Notes under the pieces: generated by a model
Told to the model about the DNA's origin: nothing
What the model saw: only the letters and a program-made list of their open reading frames with translations
The model's database searches: none
In this document: in pieces, positions 8,773-17,575 of the stretch
How positions within the stretch are numbered: the first letter of the stretch is position 1
Layout: every line of letters starts with the position of its first letter
Translations under genes and position numbers: made by a program
Assembly: GCA_964539395.1 (NCBI GenBank)
Contig: CAZIIU010000010.1
Span: 15,895-79,894 of the forward strand
DNA: 64,000 nucleotides
Origin: M55B112 sp964539395
GTDB lineage: Bacteria; Bacteroidota; Bacteroidia; Bacteroidales; GCA-2748055
Direction of reading: 5' to 3'

Positions 8773-9690
8773 ATGCCTGTTGCCATTCTCGATTTCGGAA
8801 CCAACACGTTTAACTTGCTTGTTGCAGAGAGAAACGGAGATTCATTCAATGTACTCTACACCGGAAAGGAGCCTGTAAAGCTGGGCCGGGGAGGGATTAA
8901 CCGTGGAGTGCTCACACCGGAAGCGATGGAGCGAGGGTTTGCTGCCATTGCAAACCATATGAAAACCATCGAATCGTTTGATACCTGTGAGATCCGCGCC
9001 TTTGCAACTTCGGCCATACGCAGTGCGTCCAACGGAATGGAGTTTGTGCAGCAGGTTAAGGAGCGGTTTGGATTCAGGACCCGCATTATTGATGGAGATG
9101 AGGAAGCTGCATTGATCTATGGTGGCATCCGGGAGTCGGTCGACTTTGGTGACGAAACCGCGTTGATCGTGGACATCGGCGGAGGAAGCATCGAGTTTAT
9201 TATCTGTAACGCTAAAGGTATCTTCTGGAAACGCAGCTTTGAACTGGGCATGGCACGGATCATTGAAAAATTTCCTGTGAGTGAACCTGTTACCACCTGT
9301 GAGATTTCCGCGATCGAGGCGTATTATTCCGGAGAGCTGACCGCGCTTTTTGAGCAGGCCGACAGGTACGGACCGACCATCCTCGTGGGAGCGTCGGGAA
9401 CATTCGACACGCTCGCTGCCCTGGCAACGCACCGGTTCAGGTTGCGATCCCCCGATAAGAGCTCCATGGAAATAAAAATGGAGCATTTCCACGAAATCCA
9501 TGAGCTGTTGCTGAACTCAACGACAGAGGAACGGCTGAAGATGGAGGGAATGGAGCCGGTGCGGGTGGAGATGATCGTACCTGCGGTGATTTTTATTAAT
9601 TTTGTACTTCAAAAATGCAGACTTCGCACATTCAGGCAATCGCATTATGCCCTGAAAGAGGGGGCGATGGCGAGGCTGGTGAAAACATAA
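8773..9690 (+). CDS. Ppx/GppA family phosphatase
   Basis: Exopolyphosphatase or guanosine-pentaphosphate phosphohydrolase of the sugar-kinase/actin fold. The phosphate-1 loop is DFGTNTFNLLVAE at residues 6-18, the central motif FATSAIRSASNG follows, and the phosphate-2 loop is VDIGGGSIEFI. At 305 residues it is the short form that lacks the C-terminal HD-like domain of E. coli Ppx and GppA, as is usual in this phylum. It starts two bases after the ABC permease and is followed 12 bases later by the response regulator, so four genes may be one operon. Whether polyphosphate or pppGpp is the substrate cannot be read from the sequence. Confidence 0.9.
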   Translation: MPVAILDFGTNTFNLLVAERNGDSFNVLYTGKEPVKLGRGGINRGVLTPEAMERGFAAIANHMKTIESFDTCEIRAFATSAIRSASNGMEFVQQVKERFGFRTRIIDGDEEAALIYGGIRESVDFGDETALIVDIGGGSIEFIICNAKGIFWKRSFELGMARIIEKFPVSEPVTTCEISAIEAYYSGELTALFEQADRYGPTILVGASGTFDTLAALATHRFRLRSPDKSSMEIKMEHFHEIHELLLNSTTEERLKMEGMEPVRVEMIVPAVIFINFVLQKCRLRTFRQSHYALKEGAMARLVKT

Positions 9691-9702
9691 ATTATTGCTA
9701 CT

Positions 9703-10869
9703 ATGTCAAAGATCCTAGTTATAGACGACGAAAAAAGCATCAGGAACGCTCTCCAGGAGATACTTACCTATGAAAAGTTTGAAGTTGAGCTGGCTGAAAA
9801 CGGTCGGGAAGGCTTGGAGAAGTTTAATACAGGCAGTTTCGATGTGGTGCTGTGCGATATCAAAATGCCGGAGACGGACGGTATGGAGGTGATGGAAAAG
9901 ATCTTTGAAACCGGCAGAGATGTGCAGGTGATCATGATCACCGGACACGGGAACGTGGAAAACGCTGTGGAAGCAATCAAGAAAGGTGCATATGACTTTA
10001 TTCAGAAACCGCTCGACCTTAACCGGCTGCTGATTACAGTGAGAAACGCACTCGACAAAACTACACTGGCTACTGAGAACAAAGTGCTTAAAAGAAAGGT
10101 TAGCAAGGCATACGATATGGTGGGTGAGTCGCCGGCGATCAGGCAGGTTAAGGAGATGATTGAGCGGGTGGCCCCTACCGATGCGCGTGTGTTGATCACT
10201 GGTCCGAACGGAACCGGCAAAGAGCTGGTTGCACGATGGCTGCATGAAAAAAGCAACCGGGCAGGGGGACCATTCGTTGAGGTGAACTGTGCAGCGATCC
10301 CCTCGGAACTGATCGAGAGTGAACTGTTTGGTCATGAGAAGGGCGCCTTCACTTCGGCAATCAAGCAGCGCAAAGGAAAATTTGAACAGGCCGACGGGGG
10401 TACAATCTTCCTGGATGAGATCGGTGACATGAGCCTTTCGGCCCAGGCCAAAGTGTTACGTGCGCTTCAGGAGAATAAGATCACCCGGGTGGGTAGTGAT
10501 AAGGATATCAATGTGGATGTGCGAATACTTGCAGCCACCAACAAGAACATGAAAGAGGAGATTGAGAAATCGACCTTCAGGGAAGATCTCTATCACAGGC
10601 TGAGCGTGATACTGATCGACGTACCGTCGCTGAACGACCGTCTGGAGGACATCCCTGTGCTGGCCGAACATTTCAACCAACTTATTTGCGCAGAATATGG
10701 CAAAGCGACGAAGGAGATCACCGATGATGCAATTGAGGAGTTCAGGAAGATCAACTGGACCGGCAACATCCGTGAATTCAGGAATGTACTGGAACGGCTG
10801 GTAATATTATGCGACCAGAGGATAGAAGGTAAGGATGTGCAGGCCTTTGCAAGACCTATATCCAATTGA
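9703..10869 (+). CDS. NtrC-family response regulator: receiver plus AAA+ domain, no DNA-binding domain
   Basis: A two-component regulator of sigma-54 RNA polymerase. The receiver domain (1-120) has the acidic pair D8/D9, phospho-acceptor D52 (CDIKMPETDG), and switch residues MITG and QKPL. The AAA+ domain (about 137-370) has Walker A GPNGTGKE at 167-174, Walker B TIFLDEIGDM and the sensor-II helix NIREFRNVLERL. The sigma-54-contacting GAFTGA loop reads GAFTSA at 214-219. The protein ends at residue 388, directly after the AAA+ domain, with no Fis-type helix-turn-helix; normal NtrC proteins have about 70 more residues. Downstream DNA shows no in-frame HTH remnant. It may act from solution, as FlrC-like HTH-less activators do. 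No cognate kinase is adjacent. Confidence 0.92.
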   Translation: MSKILVIDDEKSIRNALQEILTYEKFEVELAENGREGLEKFNTGSFDVVLCDIKMPETDGMEVMEKIFETGRDVQVIMITGHGNVENAVEAIKKGAYDFIQKPLDLNRLLITVRNALDKTTLATENKVLKRKVSKAYDMVGESPAIRQVKEMIERVAPTDARVLITGPNGTGKELVARWLHEKSNRAGGPFVEVNCAAIPSELIESELFGHEKGAFTSAIKQRKGKFEQADGGTIFLDEIGDMSLSAQAKVLRALQENKITRVGSDKDINVDVRILAATNKNMKEEIEKSTFREDLYHRLSVILIDVPSLNDRLEDIPVLAEHFNQLICAEYGKATKEITDDAIEEFRKINWTGNIREFRNVLERLVILCDQRIEGKDVQAFARPISN

Positions 10870-10909
10870 TTACCAAACATGCTCATATATATTATTTCTA
10901 CTTTTCAAA

Positions 10910-10944
10910 CTGTCTGGTAAAATGGATATTAGTACACCAGACAG
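10910..10944. repeat. 9-bp perfect inverted repeat between convergent genes
   Basis: CTGTCTGGT at 10910-10918 is the exact reverse complement of ACCAGACAG at 10936-10944, with a 17-base loop. It lies between the stop of the response regulator and the stop of the MBOAT gene. There is no T-run on either side, so it is not a standard terminator; it could still end transcription with factor help or mark a protein site. Confidence 0.4.
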
Positions 10945-11043
10945 GATCATGGCCGTGAAATAACTGATCTATGAACTGGAAAACGGCTATAAAGCATCTG
11001 AAAACGGAAAAAAGGATTAACTGTTTTCGATGATCTGTGTGCA

Positions 11044-12558
11044 TCAGAACTGAAAATAGATAAATGGCTGGAGGTCGGCCGACCAGGACTGGTAGATAAC
11101 GAAGACCACAACAACCGCGATGAGAACCTTGGCCCAGACAGGTGTATTGATGTACCAGTTAAGCAGCGCAAGTTTCCACTTGTTCGATATCCAATGGGTC
11201 ACATATCCCAGCAGCATCACCAGGAAGACCCATTTATAGGATACCAGCACATCCGGGATCACTGAGGCGTTGAAGGAGTGTGCCACCTGGCGCATCAACT
11301 CATTGGCATGCTCCATGGAGTCGGAGCGGAACCAGATACGGGTGAAGGTGATGAACTGAAAGGTGATAAATATTTTCCATATCTTTACTGCCCTGCGCGT
11401 GCTGTTTTCATACGGGCTGACTTTCCTCCAGAGCTTGTAAATCACCAGCCCGATTCCGTTCACCCCACCCCAGATAAGAAACTGCCAGCTTGCTCCGTGC
11501 CACAGTCCGCCCAGCAGCATGGTGATCATCAGGTTCACATCTGTCATGATCCGTCCCCTGCGGTTCCCCCCGAGCGGAATGTAAAGGTAATCCTTCAGCC
11601 ACGAGGAGAGCGAGATGTGCCACCGCTTCCAGAAATTGGCCACACTGGTGGCCTTGTAGGGGGAGTTGAAGTTCCTTGGCAGTCGGAATCCCAGCAGCAA
11701 CGCTGTGCCTATAGCAATATCGGTATACCCGGAAAAATCAACATACACCTGCAGGGAGTAGCCGTAAAGTGCCATCAGGTTTTCGAAGCCCGAAAAGCCG
11801 GCTGGGTTGGCAAAGATCCGGTCGATGAAGTTCACCGCGATATAGTCGCCGATAAAGATCTTTTTAAAGAGTCCTTTCATAATGACAAAAATGGCAAAAC
11901 CAAACTCCTCCCGCGAGAGGCTGTATCGTTTATAAATCTGCGGCACAAACTCGGAAGCCCGAACGATCGGTCCGGCTACCAACTGGGGAAAAAAGGAGAC
12001 ATAAAAGCCGAAATCCAGGATGTTTTTCACAGGGTGTACCCTTCTTCTGTAGAGGTCGATTGTATAAGACATTACCTGGAAGGTGTAAAAGGAGATTCCG
12101 ACAGGAAGCAGGATCACCGACGTGTCGAAATGCGAGCCCGTAATATTATTGGACCAGCGGGCAAGGTGGTTGACCACTTCGATGTTGGTGTTGAAGATAT
12201 TGTTGACCGTATCGACGAAAAGGTATGTGTACTTGAAGTAGGAGAGCAGGATTAGGTTGATAAAAATACTGAAGAAGACAGCTAATTTGCGGTTTAACCG
12301 GTTTTCTGAGGCATGGATCCAATTGCCGAGGTAGAAGTTGGCAAAGGTTGAAAAGACCAGGATCAGGAAGAATAGTCCGGATGTTTTCCAGTAAAAGAAG
12401 AGGCTGACCAGGAAAAGGAAGGCATTGCGCAGTGCCATCTGCCTGTAAATACAGGAAAAGGCTATGAGCACTACCCCGTAGAAGATCCAGAAGTAGAGCC
12501 TTGTGAAGATCAGCGGGTTATCCGGGTTGAATAGGAATATGTCGCTCAGCCAGGGCAT
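11044..12558 (-). CDS. MBOAT family O-acyltransferase (AlgI/DltB/PatA-like)
   Basis: A polytopic inner-membrane acyltransferase that moves acyl groups to the outside for polymer O-acylation. About ten hydrophobic segments are visible. The MBOAT signature is intact: PQLVAGPIVRASEFVPQI (residues 191-208), YVDFSGYTDIAIGTALLLGFRLPRNFNSPY (272-301), WKRWHISLSSWLKDYLYIPLGGNR (310-333) and the conserved catalytic His354 in GLWHGASW. Length of 504 residues is normal for AlgI-like proteins. The SGNH hydrolase two genes upstream could be the partner that completes transfer in the periplasm, as AlgJ/AlgX do in alginate acetylation. The target polymer is unknown. The last residues (PFIYFQF) resemble the C-terminal tails of other PatA/AlgI proteins. 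Confidence 0.9.
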   Translation of the reverse strand: MPWLSDIFLFNPDNPLIFTRLYFWIFYGVVLIAFSCIYRQMALRNAFLFLVSLFFYWKTSGLFFLILVFSTFANFYLGNWIHASENRLNRKLAVFFSIFINLILLSYFKYTYLFVDTVNNIFNTNIEVVNHLARWSNNITGSHFDTSVILLPVGISFYTFQVMSYTIDLYRRRVHPVKNILDFGFYVSFFPQLVAGPIVRASEFVPQIYKRYSLSREEFGFAIFVIMKGLFKKIFIGDYIAVNFIDRIFANPAGFSGFENLMALYGYSLQVYVDFSGYTDIAIGTALLLGFRLPRNFNSPYKATSVANFWKRWHISLSSWLKDYLYIPLGGNRRGRIMTDVNLMITMLLGGLWHGASWQFLIWGGVNGIGLVIYKLWRKVSPYENSTRRAVKIWKIFITFQFITFTRIWFRSDSMEHANELMRQVAHSFNASVIPDVLVSYKWVFLVMLLGYVTHWISNKWKLALLNWYINTPVWAKVLIAVVVVFVIYQSWSADLQPFIYFQF

Positions 12559-12629
12559 GAGGTAAAGATAGGAGGAAATTGTACATATGAACCTCCTGTT
12601 GCAAAAAAAGGAGGGTTCCGGACCTGCTA

Positions 12630-13151
12630 CTACTCCCGGTACCAGCTTGCATAGTGCAGGTAGTTCTCCGCGATCCCCTCGATCATCTCTCTGGTCTGCC
12701 GCGGGTCTACCTTTTTAAGAAATTTTGCTGGAACACCGCCATAGATGCTGCCCGGTTTTACCACCGTATGCTGCAGCACCACCGATCCGGCGGCGATGAT
12801 GGAATTCTCGCCGATATCGGAATAGTCGAGCAGGACGGACCCGATGCCGATCAGGCTGTTTCTTCTGATGCGGGCACCGTGCACGACCACGTTATGACCG
12901 ATGGAGACATTGTCTTCGATCTCAACGACCGATTTTTCGAACAACGTGTGCAGCGTGCTCCCGTCCTGGATATTCACCCGGTTACCGATTCTGATCGGGT
13001 TCACATCACCCCGCAGCACCGTGTTGAACCAGATGGAGCAGTCGTCGCCGATCTCCACATCGCCAATAATCGTTGCATTCTCGGCCAGGTAAGAATTCTT
13101 CCCGATCTTAGGAGTAAACCCGCGTACTGATTTTATAAGTGCCATAGCCAT
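12630..13151 (-). CDS. Gamma-carbonic anhydrase family protein (left-handed beta-helix)
   Basis: A trimeric hexapeptide-repeat protein of the YrdA/PaaY/CaiE group. Repeated LbH units such as IGDDCSI, IGNRVNI, IEDNVSIGHNVVVHG and IGIGSVLL are seen. The three zinc-ligand histidines H68, H86 and H91 are present. R48 and D49 in the WFNTVLRGDVNPIRIG segment, and Q62-D63, match residues conserved in the gamma class. Many such proteins show no carbonic anhydrase activity, so the reaction is not certain. The gene lies between the SGNH hydrolase and the MBOAT gene with gaps of about 70 bases on each side, and has its own -7 box, so functional linkage is only suggested. Start ATG at 13151 or 13145. Confidence 0.9.
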   Translation of the reverse strand: MAMALIKSVRGFTPKIGKNSYLAENATIIGDVEIGDDCSIWFNTVLRGDVNPIRIGNRVNIQDGSTLHTLFEKSVVEIEDNVSIGHNVVVHGARIRRNSLIGIGSVLLDYSDIGENSIIAAGSVVLQHTVVKPGSIYGGVPAKFLKKVDPRQTREMIEGIAENYLHYASWYRE

Positions 13152-13167
13152 CCGGTTTTGTACAGTG

Positions 13168-13175
13168 CAAAAATA
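13168..13175 (-). promoter_or_regulatory. Bacteroidota -7 box before gamma-carbonic anhydrase
   Basis: On the minus strand the bases read TATTTTTG, an exact match to the TAnnTTTG consensus of the primary sigma factor in this phylum. It lies 17 bases upstream of the ATG at 13151. A TTTG -33 element at the right distance is not evident. Confidence 0.4.
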
Positions 13176-13225
13176 GGCAATTAAGATAAACAGCGTTCAG
13201 GCTGAACGGCATATCTCAGCTTATT

Positions 13226-14920
13226 TTAGTGAACCGGACCGCTGTTTTCGTACTCCAGCATCACTGCATCGAAGAACATGCCGGCCATGAGGTTGGCGCC
13301 GCGGGGTGTGAAATGAATATAATCGGGAGTGGCCAGCGGCGGATCGGCAAGCACGAAGTTTTGCATTGAGTTCTCACCACCCATCGCAGCGTACATGTCC
13401 CAGAAAGCGCAACCCGATTCCAGCGCCGCCTCCCGCAGGGCATCGCGCACCGGTTCAAGGGATTCCCATGTTACAAGGCGGCCGCTCTCTTTTTTCGACA
13501 TATCTGCCGGACCGATCACAATGATCGGAACTTCCGGACAAAGCCGTTTCATAAACTTCAGCTCACGTTTGAGAAACCGCTTGTATTCCGATGCATTTTC
13601 GATATAGGGTACCACATTGCCCCCGAACTGCATGAGGATCATGCCCGTGTTCAATGAAGTAAGCATGGTATCAAGCAGATGCCTGTCGAACCTGCTGAAT
13701 TCCAGTCCGGAACTCCCCCTCATTGCGATGTTGTCGACCTGTACCCCGGCATCCGGATCAAAACCGATCCCGTAGATCCTCCCCCCCTCTTTCAGATCAA
13801 ACTCCAATTTCACTTTTCGGGGCTCAAAACCAGGCCGGAAGGTGAGCTCCTGGTAACCATCCCTGATCACCCGAACCGTATCAGAGATCGTATCATTGAA
13901 ATGTACCGCCACCATACCCCTGCCTGTATAAGAGTGAAGAAAAAGATTCAGGTTCCTGAATTTCGATGCTCGTTTTCCAGGAAGAAAGGTAAACTCGAGG
14001 GAAGGCAGCTTTTCCTCCCGGACCAGTGGCACTGCAGTAAAGCAGGCCATCGCACCATAATTATTATGTCCGAGGCTGGAATCGCGCCTCCCAAACCCGG
14101 TATACCTGGTCCAGTGGCCCGAATAACTCTCCCTGAATACGGGGTTCCCGGAGTAAAGTGGTATGGCAGGCACCATTCCGCAACCCGATCCTCCGAAAAC
14201 CCTTTGAAACCGGTACCTCAGAAGGGCAGTCATCCTGTCGTTCTCGATCTGTGAATCACCATAATGCACGATCCTCACCAACTCCCCCTTCTTACGCGCC
14301 ACGGCGGCTGTCCGGAAGAACCACGCCAGCTCCGTTAAAGCCCGGTCAGAGAGCTCAAGCGGATGTACCCTGCCACGGATGCTGTCGATACGTATCCTGA
14401 CAAGTGAATCGGTACTGTTTGCTGCATCTCGGTCACGGGAAATTGATCCATCAGGGACATCGCGGGGAACAGCCCCAGGCAGACTCCCGGCTGTAGAATC
14501 CCTGTATTGTGAATCAAAGGGGGAATGGACCGTCACCGGGAGGTTTGTGTCTGCAGGGTCAGAAGAATGGTCAGATGAGAAATGATCCATAATTGTAGTG
14601 CCGACAACAGCATGATTTGCAGCAGAATCATCCGTTACCGGAGTATCGCCGGCATCAAACGATCCGCCCGCCTTATAACTGCCCGGTTTTGTAAAAGAAA
14701 ACTCCCATTCCGGATCTTCCGACAATTTTGAGTTTCTGATCAGACTATCGGTATATGCAGATTCTGTTGAGACTGGAACGAACAGGTCTGATGCAGAGAC
14801 AAACCTAAGTTTCATCTCACTACCCAGCGGTATCCCTCCATCAGGAAATACAAGGGATAGTCCCAGCAGTAATCCTCCAACCAGCAGAAAAAATATGAAA
14901 ATCCGAAAAGGCTTCATCAT
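13226..14920 (-). CDS. Membrane-anchored SGNH/GDSL hydrolase
   Basis: An esterase or acyltransferase of the SGNH fold. An N-terminal hydrophobic segment (residues 5-24) anchors it facing the periplasm. A Ser/Asp/Thr-rich, probably unstructured stretch follows (about 85-175). The hydrolase domain starts near 215 with HYGDSQIENDR (nucleophile Ser223), has the block III-like QFGGN, IVIGPADMS, and ends with DYIHFTPRGA, giving D533 and H536 of the triad. The fold and MBOAT neighbour (two genes downstream) recall AlgI with AlgJ/AlgX or PatA/PatB, where the SGNH protein finishes O-acylation. A deacylating esterase is equally possible. Length of 564 residues is long because of the linker. Confidence 0.85.
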   Translation of the reverse strand: MMKPFRIFIFFLLVGGLLLGLSLVFPDGGIPLGSEMKLRFVSASDLFVPVSTESAYTDSLIRNSKLSEDPEWEFSFTKPGSYKAGGSFDAGDTPVTDDSAANHAVVGTTIMDHFSSDHSSDPADTNLPVTVHSPFDSQYRDSTAGSLPGAVPRDVPDGSISRDRDAANSTDSLVRIRIDSIRGRVHPLELSDRALTELAWFFRTAAVARKKGELVRIVHYGDSQIENDRMTALLRYRFQRVFGGSGCGMVPAIPLYSGNPVFRESYSGHWTRYTGFGRRDSSLGHNNYGAMACFTAVPLVREEKLPSLEFTFLPGKRASKFRNLNLFLHSYTGRGMVAVHFNDTISDTVRVIRDGYQELTFRPGFEPRKVKLEFDLKEGGRIYGIGFDPDAGVQVDNIAMRGSSGLEFSRFDRHLLDTMLTSLNTGMILMQFGGNVVPYIENASEYKRFLKRELKFMKRLCPEVPIIVIGPADMSKKESGRLVTWESLEPVRDALREAALESGCAFWDMYAAMGGENSMQNFVLADPPLATPDYIHFTPRGANLMAGMFFDAVMLEYENSGPVH

Positions 14921-15116
14921 AATTAATCCTACAATTTTATTGCCAGATCTCTAATTAAGCAAATATCGTTCAAACCACAGCTAGTTTTTTGCCTCTCAGA
15001 ATAAACTGTGCGGTCCGATGAAACCAACGCGGTGAGCTGACTGCCTATGTCATGAAACTTCAAAGGCTGGGGTTGAAAATTCTCAATTCAATATGGCGTT
15101 CAAAGTCAGGCACAAC

Positions 15117-16868
15117 TCAGATCTTTTTAATCCTGATCTTCTGACCCGGTTGTATACGGTGACTGTTAGAGAGGTTGTTCCAGCGTGAAATATCGGAGTC
15201 GGTCACACCCGGGAATTTTCTTGCGATATCCCAGAGTGTATCGCCACGCTGCACGGTATATGTGATAAACTCCCCATCGTTGCCTGTATCCGGGGCTGAA
15301 CCGTTGGTACCGGTAGAACCTGCATCGGCGGCACCTGCATTACCTGATGAAGTTGCGGTCTCATGGGTAGCCCGACCGGCAAACGCCTGCTTCTGCCTAA
15401 AGGTCATGCTGTTCAAATCTCCATACCTGTTGCCACTCCCTTTCGGCTTGTATATTACCAGTTTTTGTCCACTCCTGATCAGGTTGCGTGAAATATTATT
15501 CCAATACCGGAGGTCCGACAACCTAACATCATACCAATCGGCTATGTATCCGAGGTTATCGCCCGATTTTACAGTATAAATGAGCTTGTCGTACTTATCC
15601 GCAGGCAGGTCGGCAGGCCGCAGACTTGAACGGCTAACCGGAGATGCAAGCAATTTGTCGGTATTCAGGTAGACTGAATCTTTATATGCCAGAATCGAAT
15701 CCTGCAGATCAATGAACGCACCTGTTCTCGAAAGCGGCAAGACCAGGCTGTAAAGCTCCTTCTCAGTTGCCGGGATAATATCATACCTGTATTGCGGGTT
15801 GAGGTCCCGCAGCTGTTGCACTGGTAACCCAAGCACTTCCGAAACCTGCATCAGGTGGAGCTTCTGGCCGATCACTATCGTATCGGTATGCAGCTCAATC
15901 TCCATCGGTATCCTCTCCAGCAGGTGTTCCCTGTGGAAGTTCATCGCGTAAGTAGCAGCGATAAAAGCCGGAACATATCCACGGGTCTCCCTGGGCAGGT
16001 AGTAATAGATCTCCCAGAAATCGCGTTTGCCAACCGACCGCCTGATCGCCTTATTTACATTTCCCGGTCCGCAGTTATACGCCGCCAGCGCCAGTGTCCA
16101 GTCGCCATAGATCCCATACAAACTTTTCAGGAATCTCGCCGCTGCATGGGTGGCTGCCAGGGGATCGCGACGCTCATCCACCAGGGAGTTAATCCGAAGG
16201 TTATACATACGCGCGGTTCCGTACATAAACTGCCACATCCCCACGGCACCGGCACGCGAAACTGCACGTGGATTCAGTGCTGATTCAATCACGGCAAGAT
16301 ATTTCAACTCATAAGGCACTTCGTAAAGATCAAATACCTGCTCGATCATCGGGAAGTAATAATCTGAAATAGCCAGCATCGACCGCATCTGCTCCCTGCG
16401 TTTGATCGTGTATACGTTGATATAATTCTTTACCAGCCGGTTATACGAAAGGTCGATCACGGAAGGTATTTCTGCCAGTCTTGCAATATAGACCGAATCG
16501 TGAAAGTCGGGAAGCAACGTATCGGTCGTTCTGAAAGCCTCATCATCGATCACCGCCTCGAGCGAACGGTTGATATAGTAGACATTAAGCAGACTGTCGA
16601 AGTTCTTTTCGAACTGAAAATCATATACCTCGTCCGGGATCTCCCTGCTCAAGGCTGAACCGGCTGGCCAGGGTACGGGACTGACCGTATCCGGTAAGGA
16701 AACTCCTGTACTGTCATCCCTCCTCTCCACGGCGGACTGTTCCATGACCTGCTCCTCCATTCCTACCTGTAAGCCAGTATCATATGAACCCACATTCACT
16801 GCTGCTGCAGGTGCACAACCATTCAACCATGCAGCTGCCAAAACGGGTAGCAGACTTCTCCTCATCAT
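15117..16868 (-). CDS. mltD: Membrane-bound lytic transglycosylase MltD-like lipoprotein with two LysM domains
   Basis: Cleaves the glycan strands of peptidoglycan. A lipoprotein signal with lipobox LNGC (Cys18) places it in a membrane, facing the periplasm. The SLT goose-lysozyme-like domain spans about 180-300: catalytic Glu195 in VIESALNPRAVSRAGAVG, then WQFMYGTARMYNL, ERRDPLAATHAAARFL and ALAAYNCGPGNVNKAI. Two LysM peptidoglycan-binding repeats close the protein, at about 430-476 (YTVKSGDNLGYIADWYDV) and 538-583 (YTVQRGDTLWDIARKF), separated by a Gly/Ala/Thr-rich linker. At 583 residues it is somewhat longer than E. coli MltD (452). It lies 11 bases downstream of the DUF5683 gene and is probably cotranscribed with parA-parB. 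Confidence 0.93.
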   Translation of the reverse strand: MMRRSLLPVLAAAWLNGCAPAAAVNVGSYDTGLQVGMEEQVMEQSAVERRDDSTGVSLPDTVSPVPWPAGSALSREIPDEVYDFQFEKNFDSLLNVYYINRSLEAVIDDEAFRTTDTLLPDFHDSVYIARLAEIPSVIDLSYNRLVKNYINVYTIKRREQMRSMLAISDYYFPMIEQVFDLYEVPYELKYLAVIESALNPRAVSRAGAVGMWQFMYGTARMYNLRINSLVDERRDPLAATHAAARFLKSLYGIYGDWTLALAAYNCGPGNVNKAIRRSVGKRDFWEIYYYLPRETRGYVPAFIAATYAMNFHREHLLERIPMEIELHTDTIVIGQKLHLMQVSEVLGLPVQQLRDLNPQYRYDIIPATEKELYSLVLPLSRTGAFIDLQDSILAYKDSVYLNTDKLLASPVSRSSLRPADLPADKYDKLIYTVKSGDNLGYIADWYDVRLSDLRYWNNISRNLIRSGQKLVIYKPKGSGNRYGDLNSMTFRQKQAFAGRATHETATSSGNAGAADAGSTGTNGSAPDTGNDGEFITYTVQRGDTLWDIARKFPGVTDSDISRWNNLSNSHRIQPGQKIRIKKI

Positions 16869-16879
16869 TCAACTTCCTT

Positions 16880-17575
16880 TTAAAATGTTAGTTTACAACT
16901 TATTCCGTAATTACCCGCAGGCCTACCGGCGGGCAGGTACAGCGGTTTCATTGCCGGTTCCACCCTTATCGCAAGGTCGGGGCTCACATCCCAGAAAAAG
17001 AGGTGTGCATCCACATAAGCGTCGAGCACCTGGAGGGCATAGGTGGCTGCAAGTGTGATATAGCTCAGCTCCAGTTGTCTGCGCCACAATCGCAGGTACC
17101 GTTCGTTGAAATCGCTTGGGTCGTCGGTATAGTTCTGGCTCGACTGCCTGTAACCCTGTGTATTGAAATGTATCCAATAACCCACCACCCCGAGGGCACC
17201 GTAAACGATCGGTATTTTGAAGTATTTTTTATTATAGACCTGACCGAGTCCGGGGAGAATCAGTGCATAGGTCATCGCCTTGGTTGGTGAATGTTCAATA
17301 TCCTCCCTGTTTACCTGATCCTGCCTCTTTTTGCCGGTTGAAATCCTCAGGGAATCCTTCGATGAGGGATTCCTCAGACCGGGCCCGGTGTTGTCCGGGG
17401 GATTGATTTGTTCGTCCGTACTGTCAGGATCAGGCGGTCTGACGCCTGTTACAGTATCGTTCACCGATGCCTCACCCTGTACGGAAAGGGAAACCCCTAA
17501 AAAAGCGAAAAGGAGAATCATCCCAACAACTCTCCTGAACCCTGATCCCCCAATATCGGAATTTTTTCTTGTCAT
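16880..17575 (-). CDS. DUF5683 domain membrane protein
   Basis: A 231-residue protein of a Bacteroidota family with no known function. It has an N-terminal signal or anchor (MILLFAFLGVSLSVQG), a Pro/Ser/Asp-rich linker, and from about residue 90 the conserved core SPTKAMTYALILPGLGQVYNKKYFKIPIVYG, which carries the G-GQ-YN-KYWK pattern of the TM2-like families, followed by a hydrophobic hairpin and YALQVLDAYVDAHLF. The start ATG overlaps the last four bases of parB, and mltD follows 11 bases downstream. This parA-parB-DUF5683-mltD order suggests a link between chromosome segregation genes and envelope growth, but that is inference from context. Confidence 0.85.
   Translation of the reverse strand: MTRKNSDIGGSGFRRVVGMILLFAFLGVSLSVQGEASVNDTVTGVRPPDPDSTDEQINPPDNTGPGLRNPSSKDSLRISTGKKRQDQVNREDIEHSPTKAMTYALILPGLGQVYNKKYFKIPIVYGALGVVGYWIHFNTQGYRQSSQNYTDDPSDFNERYLRLWRRQLELSYITLAATYALQVLDAYVDAHLFFWDVSPDLAIRVEPAMKPLYLPAGRPAGNYGISCKLTF

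Noticed and set aside
10921..11043. Degenerate reading frames after the 9-bp inverted repeat that might be an HTH remnant
   Set aside because: They are broken by stops in every frame, and no HTH pattern can be recognised, so I do not call a pseudogene.
11278..12255. Open frame of 325 codons on the + strand opposite the MBOAT gene
   Set aside because: The MBOAT frame on the minus strand has all family motifs; the opposite frame has none.
12563..12570. TATCTTTA on the minus strand as a promoter box for the MBOAT gene
   Set aside because: The last base is wrong and transcription would begin at or after the start codon.
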